Positions 25,947 through 34,387 are shown, counted from the first letter of the stretch. The stretch is DNA of 64,000 bases from Lysinibacillus sp. FSL M8-0337 (GCF_038593855.1 NZ_CP151996.1:1736001-1800000), one strand, 5' to 3'. Numbers and translations are program-made. Notes: generated by a model not told the origin, from the letters alone.

Positions 25947-26314
25947 ATAAATATACAGCCATTCAAGCATTGCATCACAACGACAACTACTCTATCTCGC
26001 TACTATGTGAATGCGCAGGAATTGCACGCTCTGCTTACTATAAATGGACACAGCGCGTACCAACAAAAAGGCAGCTTGAAAATGACGAGATTTTAAAAGA
26101 AATAAGCGCGTTACATGAAAAGGGACAAGCAAACTTTGGCTATCGCAAAATGAAGCTCCATCTAAACCATAAATACAATAAACAATTTAATCATAAACGG
26201 ATTTATCGATTGATGAAACTAGCTGCTTCGCGATCACAAAGTATACAAATGGACGCACCACAGCCTACCCCAACTCTAAAAAATCCTGCTGGAAATCTGT
26301 TAAATGAGGAATAG
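25943..26314 (+). pseudogene. IS3-family transposase OrfB, truncated
   Basis: Read from the frame overlapping the end of orfA: YTAIQALHHNDNYSISLL, CECAGIARSAYYKW and ANFGYRKMKLHLN then KRIYRLMKLA. These are the N-terminal HTH_21 region of IS3 OrfB. After KLA the sequence becomes unrelated (SRSQSIQMDAPQPTP) and ends at 26314. The integrase core with its DDE residues is absent. Coordinates mark the open frame rather than a start codon. Confidence 0.8.
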
Positions 26315-26351
26315 AATTGCGGAATACTGCTAAAAATATATAAACTAAATC

Positions 26352-26414
26352 AATAAACCGAATGCTAAAATGAGGGACACTTGTAGTACCTACAATTTGC
26401 ATTCGGTTTATTTT
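26352..26414. terminator. Long-armed hairpin between the IS remnant and the GNAT gene
   Basis: AATAAACCGAATGC and GCATTCGGTTTATT are a perfect 14-bp inverted repeat 33 bases apart, followed by TT on the plus strand. It may be a terminator or the edge of a mobile element. Confidence 0.5.
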
Positions 26415-26498
26415 GTCTATCTACTATATTTTGGCTATAACCCTTCGTTGAAGTAGTTACTATTTTACGTGGTTATAGGATTAAATAAACCCGTATTG

Positions 26499-27026
26499 TT
26501 ACAAACGGCTTGCCTCCGAATCGCTCCAATTATAATAAACAAACTTTGATTTTTGTCCATTCATTGCAAATTTTTCAGAACTTGTGCCAGTGTATATAAA
26601 TCCATTTTTCTCTAATACTTTTTGCGAGGCTATATTGTTTGTTGTTGTTTTCGCAGCAATTTGTCGAATGCCTTTATTGCTCGCGATTGTTAATAATAAC
26701 TTTAACGCTTTATTAGCAATGCCCTTGCCGCTATGTTCATCGCCAACTCGATAACCGATATTACCTAACTGTTGTTTTTTATCTATATCGGTTAAATTGA
26801 TGCGCCCAACGATTTGTCCAAGTTCATTTTTGATTAAATAGAAATAAGATCGTTCTTGCTCTTGTTCATTTATTAGCATAAGGTTTTGCTTTTTAAAATT
26901 ATTAAAATCATAATAATCATCACCACGAATAGGTACCAATTTTTCGAAATAAGCCCGATTAGTAAGCTCGAATGTATATAAACTTTCCATATCAACGTAT
27001 GTCAATTGGCTTAATGTAATATTCAT
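26499..27026 (-). CDS. GNAT-family N-acetyltransferase (RimJ/RimL type)
   Basis: 175 aa. It is an acetyl-CoA-dependent acetyltransferase. The motif A region reads IGYRVGDEHSGKGIANKALKLL (acetyl-CoA pyrophosphate loop, Q/RxxGxG/A variant SGKGIA). Later, IASQKVLEKNGFIYTG is the typical end of RimJ/RimL-like members, which modify ribosomal proteins, other protein N-termini, or small molecules. The substrate cannot be told. The ATG follows AAAAAAGGAG. Single gene. Confidence 0.88.
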   Translation of the reverse strand: MNITLSQLTYVDMESLYTFELTNRAYFEKLVPIRGDDYYDFNNFKKQNLMLINEQEQERSYFYLIKNELGQIVGRINLTDIDKKQQLGNIGYRVGDEHSGKGIANKALKLLLTIASNKGIRQIAAKTTTNNIASQKVLEKNGFIYTGTSSEKFAMNGQKSKFVYYNWSDSEASRL

Positions 27027-27234
27027 AGGGTCTCCTTTTTTGGCAAGATGTATTCAACGTTTTTATTTCATTATACGTAATTTAAGGACATAGTGCTTTA
27101 ACGAACTGTATTCTATAAAGAATGCTTTTTCAAGTACTCAATGTAGCGTTCTTTTTATTTGGATGCTAATCGTACATAGCGTATTAAGATTTTTACCCTT
27201 TTTGTTATTTTTTTATTTTATTTATGGTGTCTAC

Positions 27235-27264
27235 TTGACAGGGTTCGACAGTATATTGCATACT
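27235..27264 (+). promoter_or_regulatory. Candidate sigma-A promoter of dps copy 2
   Basis: TTGACA at 27235-27240, then 17-18 bases and CATACT. It lies 60 bases upstream of the start. Unlike copy 1, no clear sigma-B site is seen here. Confidence 0.45.
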
Positions 27265-27300
27265 GAATTATATAAATAACAATAATTTGGAGGGGTAATT

Positions 27301-27750
27301 ATGCCACAAGATTTAAACAAGGAATTGAATAAACTCGTAGCAACATGGTCGGTACTGTATACGAAACTACATAACTATCATTGGTATGTAACCGGAAATG
27401 CCTTTTTTACACTCCATGCAAAATTTGAAGAATTATACAATGAGGTTACATTAAATTTTGATGATACGGCTGAACGTATTCTATCCAAAGGTGGCGAGCC
27501 TGTCGCTACTTTAAAAGAATACCTTGAACTATCCTATGTAGAAGAAGCAACGGGAAAAGAGACAGCAGATGAAATGGTCGCAACTACGATTTCTGACTTC
27601 GAAAAGCAAATGCAAGCTATCCATAATACGATGCAGCTTGCTGCAGAAGAAGGGGATGACCGTACAGAAGATTTGCTTAATGCGATGTATCAATCCCTTG
27701 AAAAACATACTTGGATGTTAAAAGCCTTTCTTGATAAAAAAAGCGCTTAA
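27301..27750 (+). CDS. Dps/ferritin-like DNA-protecting protein, copy 2
   Basis: 149 aa, closely similar to the protein at 24442 over its whole length (LHNYHWYVTGNAFFTLH, KFEELYNEVTLNFDD, AERILSKGGEPVATLKE). The ferroxidase His, Asp and Glu positions are kept. GGAGGGG precedes the ATG. Unlike copy 1 it has its own terminator before the YflT-like gene, so the two genes of this module are transcribed separately. Duplicate Dps proteins often answer different stresses or growth phases. Confidence 0.92.
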   Translation: MPQDLNKELNKLVATWSVLYTKLHNYHWYVTGNAFFTLHAKFEELYNEVTLNFDDTAERILSKGGEPVATLKEYLELSYVEEATGKETADEMVATTISDFEKQMQAIHNTMQLAAEEGDDRTEDLLNAMYQSLEKHTWMLKAFLDKKSA

Positions 27751-27757
27751 AATACAG

Positions 27758-27796
27758 AGCACTTGGAGTTTAGTTAAAGCTCCAAGTGCTTTTTAA
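27758..27796 (+). terminator. Terminator of dps copy 2
   Basis: AGCACTTGGAG and CTCCAAGTGCT pair perfectly around TTTAGTTAAAG, then TTTT. Confidence 0.9.
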
Positions 27797-27886
27797 TTTT
27801 TGGGGGACAAGCAATATGACAAATAGGCAACAGAATAATAATTGAGATGACATTTATTACAGTTATATAAAGGATGCATAAAAAGG

Positions 27887-27911
27887 GTTTTTTATTAAAG
27901 TGTCGGGGTAC
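27887..27911 (+). promoter_or_regulatory. Candidate sigma-B promoter of yflT copy 2
   Basis: GTTTTT, 13 bases, GGGTAC: near the sigma-B consensus, about 30 bases before the start codon region (AGGAGG at about 27935). Confidence 0.45.
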
Positions 27912-27942
27912 ATACATAGTAAGCCTTACAAATTAGGAGGAA

Positions 27943-28458
27943 TTGAACATGATGAATGAACAAAACCCAAAAATTGAAGTTGCACATACGAGAGAAGAGA
28001 TGTTTCATATTTTAAAATGTATGCGCATGGAAGGTTACCACACGGATGAAATCCATATTATTGCAAGAGAAGCTAGGGATTTGGAAGATGTCAAATGGAA
28101 CGCTGATGTGAAAACCCACGAAGCTGGAAATTGGTTTGACCAAATTAAATCATGGTTTACTGGAGAAACAGCGGTCACAGAAGGATTAAAACGTTTTGAT
28201 TTGACAGAGGGTCAGACAGCATATTACGCACAGCTTGTGGAAGAAGGGGCCATTGTATTATATGCCGAACATGATGACAACACCAATCCTACCTCAGCTA
28301 AACTTGGCGCCAAATCACAACGCGCACAACTGGATGAGCTGGATACACGTGTAACGCCACCTGAATTGATTGGGGATGAGACACCAGCTCAACGTGAGGA
28401 ACGCTTAAAGGCTGAAGAGCGTATGAATGATGCTGAACAAATGAGAAGATATTTGTAA
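27943..28458 (+). CDS. YflT-type general stress protein, copy 2
   Basis: 171 aa (an ATG at 27949/27952 is also possible; AGGAGG is spaced best for one of these). It parallels the protein at 24973: PKIEVAHTREEMFHILKCM, EIHIIAREA, HEAGNWFDQIKSWFTG, KRFDLTEGQTAYYAQLV and the same closing region TPAQREERLKAEERM. The middle linker (HDDNTNPTSAKLG) differs from copy 1. Function unknown; general stress role inferred from the family and from the candidate sigma-B site. Confidence 0.83.
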   Translation: MNMMNEQNPKIEVAHTREEMFHILKCMRMEGYHTDEIHIIAREARDLEDVKWNADVKTHEAGNWFDQIKSWFTGETAVTEGLKRFDLTEGQTAYYAQLVEEGAIVLYAEHDDNTNPTSAKLGAKSQRAQLDELDTRVTPPELIGDETPAQREERLKAEERMNDAEQMRRYL

Positions 28459-28530
28459 TTAACTATAATACTAGTAATTGATTATTGTTGCGGAAAGCGC
28501 TCACTGAGTGGGCATAGAAGCAAATAGTAG

Positions 28531-28568
28531 AAAAGAGTGGGATTGGTTATGGTCAATTTCACTCTTTT
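28531..28568. terminator. Hairpin between yflT copy 2 and the EamA gene
   Basis: AAAAGAGTG and CACTCTTTT are a perfect 9-bp inverted repeat with a 20-base loop, serving converging genes. Confidence 0.6.
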
Positions 28569-28576
28569 CGTATTTA

Positions 28577-29476
28577 TTAATGCATCACTTTTTCCTGTTC
28601 ATGTTTTCTTACAAAGCGTAAACTGTGAAGATGTTCCAATTGAGCAACAAGATTGCCGATTAAAATAAAGCTACCGCCAATCAGTAATTTAACCGTAAGT
28701 CCCTCCCCGATAAACATCATGGCAAACATCGCGGCAAAAATAGGCTCCAATGAAAAGATAAGCCCTGTATGTGTAGCAGATGTATACTGTTGTGCAACAG
28801 TTTGGCCAACAAAGCAAAATGCGCTACAAATAATACCAAGCCCTAAAATGGCAATCCATGAAGTAGTGGAATTTGGAAGTGTTGGTGTTTCAAAAAGTAG
28901 CGTTAAAACAAGTGCATACAAGCCAGCGAAACCGAGTTGATAGATGCCGTATGAAATTGACTCTACGTTGCGCGTAAATCTACCGTTTAACAGCAGATAA
29001 ATTGAATAGCTTAAAGCAGCAATAGCGACTAAAATATCGCCGGTTTGGAACGTAAAAGAATGTTGTACAGTTAATACAGTAATACCAATCATTGTGCTAA
29101 CAATCGCAAAACTAACAGCTTTTGAAGGCAATTTTTTGTCGATAAAGCTACTGAATATAGGCACTAGCACAACTGTTAGACTTAAAATAAATCCTGCGTT
29201 GGAAACGGAAGTAGTCTCCAGTCCGAATAAGCTAAGTGCAAACACAATGAATAAAAGCAAACCTTGAATAGCTGCGTATTTTAATGTTTTGAAATCGACT
29301 TTGATCATGCGTTTATAAAAGACTATGCCTGCTGCAAAAAATGCGATAATACAACGCAATGCTACCACATTATAAACAGCCAATGTTTCAAGCCCCATTA
29401 CCATAAACGTATAAGACAATCCCCAAAACATTGTTACAATTACCATTAGTAAATTTGCTTTTCCTTGATTACTCAT
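28577..29476 (-). CDS. EamA-family (DMT) transporter
   Basis: 299 aa with ten hydrophobic segments in two similar halves, the EamA repeat (first half begins NLLMVIVTMFWGLSYTF, second GDILVAIAALSYSIYLL). Such drug/metabolite transporters export amino acids, nucleosides or similar compounds. The C-terminal tail is charged. AAGGTGG precedes the ATG. It is divergent from a LysR gene at 29608, the usual arrangement for a regulator and its exporter. Confidence 0.9.
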   Translation of the reverse strand: MSNQGKANLLMVIVTMFWGLSYTFMVMGLETLAVYNVVALRCIIAFFAAGIVFYKRMIKVDFKTLKYAAIQGLLLFIVFALSLFGLETTSVSNAGFILSLTVVLVPIFSSFIDKKLPSKAVSFAIVSTMIGITVLTVQHSFTFQTGDILVAIAALSYSIYLLLNGRFTRNVESISYGIYQLGFAGLYALVLTLLFETPTLPNSTTSWIAILGLGIICSAFCFVGQTVAQQYTSATHTGLIFSLEPIFAAMFAMMFIGEGLTVKLLIGGSFILIGNLVAQLEHLHSLRFVRKHEQEKVMH

Positions 29477-29607
29477 TATGCCACCTTCAATCTGTGTACT
29501 AAAACAGTTTTATACTAAAATTTACTATATATCTTGTATTGTGATTAGTAAAACGAATGTTTATAATGATTAATATTAAAAAAATTCATGTATAAGAGGG
29601 AAAGTGA

Positions 29608-30474
29608 ATGAGTTTAGTCAAATACGAGATTTTGAATAAAGTTGCTGAAGTATCGAGCTTTACAAAAGCAGCGGAGGCACTTGGATTAACCCAATCGGCT
29701 GTTAGTCATGCTGTTTCAAGCTTAGAGAAAGAATGTGGATTTGCACTAATCCATCGAAGTCGAACAGGTGTAACCTTAACGAGTGAGGGACAAACGATGC
29801 TGCGTGCGATGCGTCAAGTTCTCGATGCAAATGAATTATTACAGCAAGAAGCGGCACATATTCTTGGTGTGACCCGAGGGAAATTGCGAATCGGTGTTAT
29901 TTCTAGTATTTCATCCAATTGGATGCCCGAAATTATTCGTATTATGGACAATCAGTTTCCAGGCATACAAGTAGAATTGCGCGAAGGCGATTATTATGAA
30001 ATCGAACAGTGGTTACAAAGCGGTGTAGTGGATGCTGGGTTTTTAAATGGTCAAAAATCGGAACAATTCCAATTTATCGAGTTAGTACAAGACCCCCTTT
30101 TATGTATCGTTTCCAATCAAAGCTCTCTCTATAATCGAGCAGAAATTGATATTGCTGAATTAGAGGATATGCCCTTTATTATGACATCGTATCGAGGTAC
30201 CAATGATGTAAAAGTCCTTTTAGAACAGTATCATGTGAAACCAAACATCCGCTTTGAGCTGTCAGAGGAAGTAGGGATTATTTCAATGATTTCACATCAT
30301 TTAGGAATTAGTATTTTACCTCGCTTAGTTATTAATCGTTTGCCGTCTTCATTAAAGGCCATCCCGTTAAAACAAGGTGGATATCGAACAATTGGGCTTG
30401 CAATGAAACACCAAGCCTCACCAGTGACGAAAAAATTTGCGGAAATTTTAAGTGCATGGTTGAAAGAAAAATAA
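29608..30474 (+). CDS. LysR-family transcriptional regulator
   Basis: 288 aa. The N-terminal helix-turn-helix (VAEVSSFTKAAEALGLTQ, SAVSHAVSSLEKECGF, IHRSRTGVTLTSEG) precedes an effector-binding domain of two alpha/beta lobes (GKLRIGVISSISSNWMP to the end). It probably controls the divergent EamA exporter at 28577, with the 131-base gap holding both promoters. The ligand is unknown. Confidence 0.92.
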   Translation: MSLVKYEILNKVAEVSSFTKAAEALGLTQSAVSHAVSSLEKECGFALIHRSRTGVTLTSEGQTMLRAMRQVLDANELLQQEAAHILGVTRGKLRIGVISSISSNWMPEIIRIMDNQFPGIQVELREGDYYEIEQWLQSGVVDAGFLNGQKSEQFQFIELVQDPLLCIVSNQSSLYNRAEIDIAELEDMPFIMTSYRGTNDVKVLLEQYHVKPNIRFELSEEVGIISMISHHLGISILPRLVINRLPSSLKAIPLKQGGYRTIGLAMKHQASPVTKKFAEILSAWLKEK

Positions 30475-30564
30475 GAAATAGGTTATTTTATCTTTTTACG
30501 TTAAAATAGAACATGAAGAATGCTTATTAATTCATGATAGTTTGAAAAGAAAAGGTGAGTGTGA

Positions 30565-31239
30565 GTGGGGACATTACAAGGAAAAACCGTACTCATTACA
30601 AGTGGGGGAACACTTGAAAAATGGGATCGTGTGCGCGGGCATACGAATTTATCGAAGGGCACGATGGGCTGCTATTTGGCTGAAGCAGCATTAGAAGCTG
30701 GGGCAGATGTTATCTATATGCATGGCTATTTTGCACAACTTCCGGTTAACCAAGATAAAATGCGTACTGTACGCTTTGAGGGTATTGAAGATTTAGGTGA
30801 CAAGGTGCGCTATGCGGTACAGGAAGAACAAGTAGATATTGTAATCATGGCAGCGGCCGGCTCTGATTGGGTAATTGATAAAGTTTACGATCAATCGGGC
30901 AATCTCATGGAAGGTGCGGGCAAAATGCCATCGGACGAGCCTCCTATTATTCACTTTAAAAAAGCACCAAAAGTGTTAGGACAAATAAAGGGCTGGCAAC
31001 CGAATGTCACGTTAGTAGGCTTTAAGCTAGAGGCAACAGAGGATGAACAGTTCTTACTATCGCGTGCACGTCTTCGTATGGAAACGGCGAACGCACAATG
31101 CATGGTTGCTAATAGCTCGCAATCGCTGTACGGTGGTCAAGAGCCTCATTGGATTGTACCTGCACAAGGTGATCCCATCAAAGTAATTGGCAAACAAGAA
31201 ACGGCAAAAGTATTGATGAATTACTTACAAAACGTATAA
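30565..31239 (+). CDS. coaB: Stand-alone phosphopantothenate-cysteine ligase (CoaB-like)
   Basis: 224 aa from a GTG after AAAGGTGAG. It has only the CoaB half of the usual CoaBC fusion: GKTVLITSGGTLEKWD, NLSKGTMGCYLAEAAL, an AAAGSDW segment and a KKAPKVLGQI block with NVTLVGFKLEAT. It joins cysteine to 4'-phosphopantothenate. Split CoaB proteins are known in streptococci and enterococci; whether this is the sole CoaB or a second copy beside a CoaBC elsewhere cannot be seen. It has its own terminator. Confidence 0.8.
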   Translation: MGTLQGKTVLITSGGTLEKWDRVRGHTNLSKGTMGCYLAEAALEAGADVIYMHGYFAQLPVNQDKMRTVRFEGIEDLGDKVRYAVQEEQVDIVIMAAAGSDWVIDKVYDQSGNLMEGAGKMPSDEPPIIHFKKAPKVLGQIKGWQPNVTLVGFKLEATEDEQFLLSRARLRMETANAQCMVANSSQSLYGGQEPHWIVPAQGDPIKVIGKQETAKVLMNYLQNV

Positions 31240-31243
31240 CCAC

Positions 31244-31277
31244 AAGCTGTGTAGAAAACATTCTGCACAGCTTTTTT
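31244..31277 (+). terminator. Terminator of the coaB-like gene
   Basis: AAGCTGTG and CACAGCTT with further pairing of TAGA to TCTG region, followed by TTTTTT. Confidence 0.82.
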
Positions 31278-31447
31278 GTTGTCATACATCATTCCATTCC
31301 AAAATATGTATAAAGTAAAGACTATTTACCACTTGTCATTAAGACAATCTATAAAATATGAGTTATTAAAAAATATGGAATTGTTAGGTAAAAATTAAAC
31401 TTTTTTCTTAATTACAAAGTATTCAGCTAGGTTTTATAATATTTATA

Positions 31448-31476
31448 TTGACAATAGGTTTTCTGAATTATAGAAT
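31448..31476 (+). promoter_or_regulatory. Sigma-A promoter of yezD
   Basis: TTGACA, 17 bases, TAGAAT. The predicted transcript has a leader of about 145 bases before the yezD start. The leader contains inverted segments TTCAAAC (near 31514) and GTTTGAA (near 31582) and could fold, but no known riboswitch was recognised. Confidence 0.6.
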
Positions 31477-31628
31477 TATTTCCAAGAAACGTAGTGCTGA
31501 TGCTAGGGGAGATGTTCAAACGCTCTTTGGCAAAATTCAGTGCAATTTTTAGAGATAAGAGAACAAACCAATCATCTTGATGTTTGAATGTTTTTATACA
31601 AAAAGTGAAAAAAGAAGGGGTGTATCGT

Positions 31629-31784
31629 ATGTCTCAACTGTCTAAGATTGATGATAAAAAATTAGAAGTGATTGCGAAGGCCATTCAAAATTTAGAATTT
31701 GGTGAAGTGCAAATTACCATTCAAGATGGTGTGATTGTACAAATTAATCGACTTGAAAAGCAAAGATTTCCACAGAAAAAGTAA
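31629..31784 (+). CDS. yezD: YezD-family small protein
   Basis: 51 aa from the ATG at 31629, preceded by GAAGGGG; the longer frame adds 15 unlikely residues. The sequence KLEVIAKAIQNLEFGEVQIT and IQDGVIVQINRLEKQRF matches the YezD (DUF2292) family, small cytosolic proteins often near sulfur-assimilation or CymR-controlled genes. The function is unknown. The long leader upstream makes post-transcriptional control possible. Confidence 0.82.
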   Translation: MSQLSKIDDKKLEVIAKAIQNLEFGEVQITIQDGVIVQINRLEKQRFPQKK

Positions 31785-31812
31785 AGTGTTATTAGAATGG
31801 GAAAATTAACAA

Positions 31813-31856
31813 AAGACTACCTTAAAAGCGCCCTTTGACGCCACATAGGTAGTCTT
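31813..31856. terminator. Bidirectional terminator between yezD and the lipoprotein gene
   Basis: AAGACTACCT and AGGTAGTCTT pair perfectly, with an inner GCGCCC/GACGCC helix; the T run is on the minus strand. Confidence 0.75.
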
Positions 31857-31893
31857 ACACTAAAAACCGCTAACGAACTCAATAAATGTTTCT

Positions 31894-32310
31894 TTATTTG
31901 ACATCTACTAGTTTACTGTCTGTTAATGCTTCGAACAAAGTGCTAGAATCCTTTTCGTTCAAATGAACATACTGCTGTTCACCTTGCACGACCTCTAGTG
32001 TGTTTTTGTTTGGAGCAATCCAAACGGCATAAGTGATGGCTTTAGCATGAGTATTGGAATTAACAAATTGAAATATAAACTCATAGTCTGGCAATCTTGC
32101 CATATCGACTTTTCGTTTCTCCCAGTCAGCATGATGTAGTATTTGTTTAACCGCTTTTACCTCTTTGGAATGGGTAATTTCCTTGAAATCCTCATAAGCT
32201 CCGTCTTCTGCCATTTTTTGAACTTCAATTTTTTGTTTTTCTAAGCTTGTACAACCTACAATAATAAAAACGAATAATAAAGGGACAAGTATATTTCTAT
32301 AATCGGGCAT
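31894..32310 (-). CDS. Small lipoprotein of unknown function
   Basis: 138 aa. A short lipoprotein signal (ILVPLLFVFIIVGC) places C20 as the lipidated residue. The mature part is charged, with HADWEKRKVDMARLPDYEF, AITYAVWIAPNKNTLEV and HLNEKDSSTLFEAL. No domain was recognised, although the last part resembles other Bacillales lipoproteins of unknown role. AAAAGGAGTG precedes the ATG. Single gene between terminators. Confidence 0.75.
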   Translation of the reverse strand: MPDYRNILVPLLFVFIIVGCTSLEKQKIEVQKMAEDGAYEDFKEITHSKEVKAVKQILHHADWEKRKVDMARLPDYEFIFQFVNSNTHAKAITYAVWIAPNKNTLEVVQGEQQYVHLNEKDSSTLFEALTDSKLVDVK

Positions 32311-32418
32311 GATAATCGTTTCACTCCTTTTACACTCGTAATAATGCGATGAGCTGTGATTTTAAAACGTTAAAAAGGTATCTCAAAGGGGAAATTTGAA
32401 ATACCTACTTAAACCAGA

Positions 32419-32907
32419 TTATTCGTAAAAGCTCGTTGGAATTTGTCCAAGATGTCTACGGTGATAGAGCAAAGGTTCTTTCTGTCTATTATCAATTTGT
32501 AAAACTTGCCCGATGAAAATCGTATGGTCACCTGCATCAATTTTATTATATGTTTCGCATTGTAGCGTAGCTAACGTATCATGCAAAATAGGTAAGCCGT
32601 GTGCTGAAGTAGACCAATGAACTTGCGCAAATCTGTCAACGATTTTACTTGAAAATACCGTACATAAATGTGTTTGCTCATGCGCTAAAATATTGACCGC
32701 AAATTTTTTCGTAGTACTAAAAAATGGATGTAGTTGTGATTTTTTGTCCAATGACCATAGAATGAGAAGCGGATCTATGGAAACCGATGCAAAGGAATTG
32801 ACCGTTAAGCCAATCGGTTCATTTAGATTATTGCAAGCTGTAACAACTGTGACACCTGTTGGATAATTCCCTAATGCCTGTTTAAATGCAGTTACTTTGT
32901 CCGTCAT
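32419..32907 (-). CDS. Flavin reductase-like (FMN-binding) protein
   Basis: 162 aa from the ATG at 32907, with AGAGGTG upstream. The N-terminus GNYPTGVTVVTA and the blocks GLTVNSFASVSIDPLL, KFAVNILAHEQTHLC and GDHTIFIGQVLQI are those of the flavin reductase-like split-barrel family. Such proteins reduce FMN or FAD with NAD(P)H, often supplying a two-component monooxygenase. No monooxygenase is adjacent, so its partner is unknown. Confidence 0.88.
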   Translation of the reverse strand: MTDKVTAFKQALGNYPTGVTVVTACNNLNEPIGLTVNSFASVSIDPLLILWSLDKKSQLHPFFSTTKKFAVNILAHEQTHLCTVFSSKIVDRFAQVHWSTSAHGLPILHDTLATLQCETYNKIDAGDHTIFIGQVLQIDNRQKEPLLYHRRHLGQIPTSFYE

Positions 32908-33172
32908 ACACATCACCTCTTGTTATGTTATGGAGAAATCCGTTTGTTTGTTCTTGTAGCATTTTCTTCGTTCTATTATGGATAAGCCTACAAAATAATC
33001 TAGCAACTGTAAAGTGCATTTTCATTGAAACGGCTTGTTCTCTCAAAAGACGGACAAAAGGGATAGAGACTTTTCTGAGGTAAATTACATTATAAGAATA
33101 TACGAGTGATAGTAGTGGCATACATATTATGTTTATAAAAAGCACCGCCGTAGCAAACAGCAATGACCATGT
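32908..33172. other. Gene-free stretch upstream of the flavin reductase gene
   Basis: A minus-strand frame of about 100 codons exists, but it overlaps the flavin reductase start, lacks a ribosome site and has no recognisable content. It is treated as non-coding leader or promoter DNA. Confidence 0.4.
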
Positions 33173-33213
33173 AAAAAGTGTTAGATTGATTGCGCTCAAT
33201 CTAACACTTTTTT
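33173..33213. terminator. Terminator of the UgpC/MsmX ATPase gene
   Basis: AAAAAGTGTTAGATTGA and TCAATCTAACACTTTTT pair perfectly around TTGCGC. It shares its stem with the terminator at 21157. Confidence 0.9.
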
Positions 33214-33235
33214 GGTATTAGTCGCCTTTTTTAGC

Positions 33236-34387
33236 TCACAACAAGTGGTTTTCATTGTCCTCATTGTCTTCGTTATGTTTGTTATCACCTGGAATAATTC
33301 GGTTTTCAGTGTCTTTATCGAAGAAGTGGACTTTGTTCATATCGAGTGCTAGTGGGATAACTTGACCAGGTTTAACATTGGCATGTGAATCCACACGTGC
33401 AATAAATTGCTGCCCTTCGACCTGTGAATAGAGCATGATTTCAGCCCCCATTAATTCCGCCACTTCAATCGTTACCTCGATTCTAGACCCTGGCGATGAT
33501 TCAATAAACGCCTGTTCATCGTGGAAATCTTCTGGACGTATGCCCATTATAATTTCTTTATGGTTGTAACCTTGCGCTAGTAAGTATTTCATTCTTTCTT
33601 GTGGAATGGCAATAGAAGTACTGCCAATGTTGAGTTTGCCATCGGTAAGCGTACCTGTAAAGAAGTTCATGGCAGGGGAGCCGATAAAACCGCCAACAAA
33701 AACATTTTTAGGTTGTTCATAAACTTCTTTTGGTGCACCCACTTGTTGAATAACGCCATCTTTCATTACAACGAGGCGCGTTGCCATCGTCATAGCTTCC
33801 GTTTGGTCATGGGTAACATAGATCGTTGTCGTTTGTAGACGTTGATGAAGTTTAGTAATTTCTGCACGCATTTGAACGCGTAGTTTGGCATCTAAGTTCG
33901 ATAAAGGCTCATCCATTAAAAATACTTTCGCATCCCGAACAATGGCACGTCCCAATGCCACACGTTGCCGTTGACCGCCCGAAAGTGCTTTCGGTTTACG
34001 ATTTAAGTATTCCTCAAGACCTAGAATGCGTGCGGCTTCGTTGACACGACGATTAATTTCATCCTTCGGTAATTTGCGCAGTTTTAATCCAAATGCCATA
34101 TTTTCATATACGCTCATATGTGGGTAAAGGGCGTAGTTTTGGAATACCATGGCGATATCACGATCTTTTGGTGCAACATCATTCATGCGTTTCCCATCAA
34201 TGATTAAATCTCCCTGAGAAATTTCTTCGAGACCCGCGACCATACGTAATGTGGTAGATTTACCGCAACCTGAAGGACCTACGAAAACAATGAATTCCTT
34301 ATCTTCAATATCCAAATTAAAATCTTTTACTGCCGTGACGTTTTTATCATAGATTTTATAAATATGTTGTAATTTTAGTTCTGCCAT
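33236..34387 (-). CDS. Sugar ABC transporter ATP-binding protein (UgpC/MsmX type)
   Basis: 383 aa from the ATG at 34387 (AAGGGAG is directly adjacent to the earlier ATG but well placed for this one). Walker A GPSGCGKST, signature LSGGQRQR and Walker B FLMDEPLSNLDAKL are followed by the switch region VTHDQTEAMT and a C-terminal TOBE domain (about 240-365). This is the MalK/UgpC/MsmX group, whose members can energise several sugar transporters. An unusual Asn/Glu/Asp tail (DNKHNEDNEDNEN) closes the protein. The sialic-acid transporter at 36851-40054 lacks an ATPase, and this is its probable engine. The PucR-type gene lies just upstream on the same strand. Confidence 0.93.
   Translation of the reverse strand: MAELKLQHIYKIYDKNVTAVKDFNLDIEDKEFIVFVGPSGCGKSTTLRMVAGLEEISQGDLIIDGKRMNDVAPKDRDIAMVFQNYALYPHMSVYENMAFGLKLRKLPKDEINRRVNEAARILGLEEYLNRKPKALSGGQRQRVALGRAIVRDAKVFLMDEPLSNLDAKLRVQMRAEITKLHQRLQTTTIYVTHDQTEAMTMATRLVVMKDGVIQQVGAPKEVYEQPKNVFVGGFIGSPAMNFFTGTLTDGKLNIGSTSIAIPQERMKYLLAQGYNHKEIIMGIRPEDFHDEQAFIESSPGSRIEVTIEVAELMGAEIMLYSQVEGQQFIARVDSHANVKPGQVIPLALDMNKVHFFDKDTENRIIPGDNKHNEDNEDNENHLL

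Larger units (their letters stand above)
25623..26314 (+). mobile_element. IS3-family element, truncated remnant
   Basis: An orfA and the start of an orfB in the usual overlapping arrangement of IS3-group elements. orfB stops resembling a transposase at about 26223, before the DDE catalytic core, so the element is inactive. Terminal inverted repeats were not recognised with confidence. It sits between the two copies of the dps-yflT module. Confidence 0.8.

Noticed and set aside
31477..31628. SAM (S-box) or T-box riboswitch before yezD
   Set aside because: The conserved S-box and T-box sequence blocks were looked for and not found.
32882..33199. Minus-strand 105-codon frame with a hydrophobic start
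   Set aside because: It overlaps the flavin reductase start and the terminator at 33173, and lacks a ribosome site.
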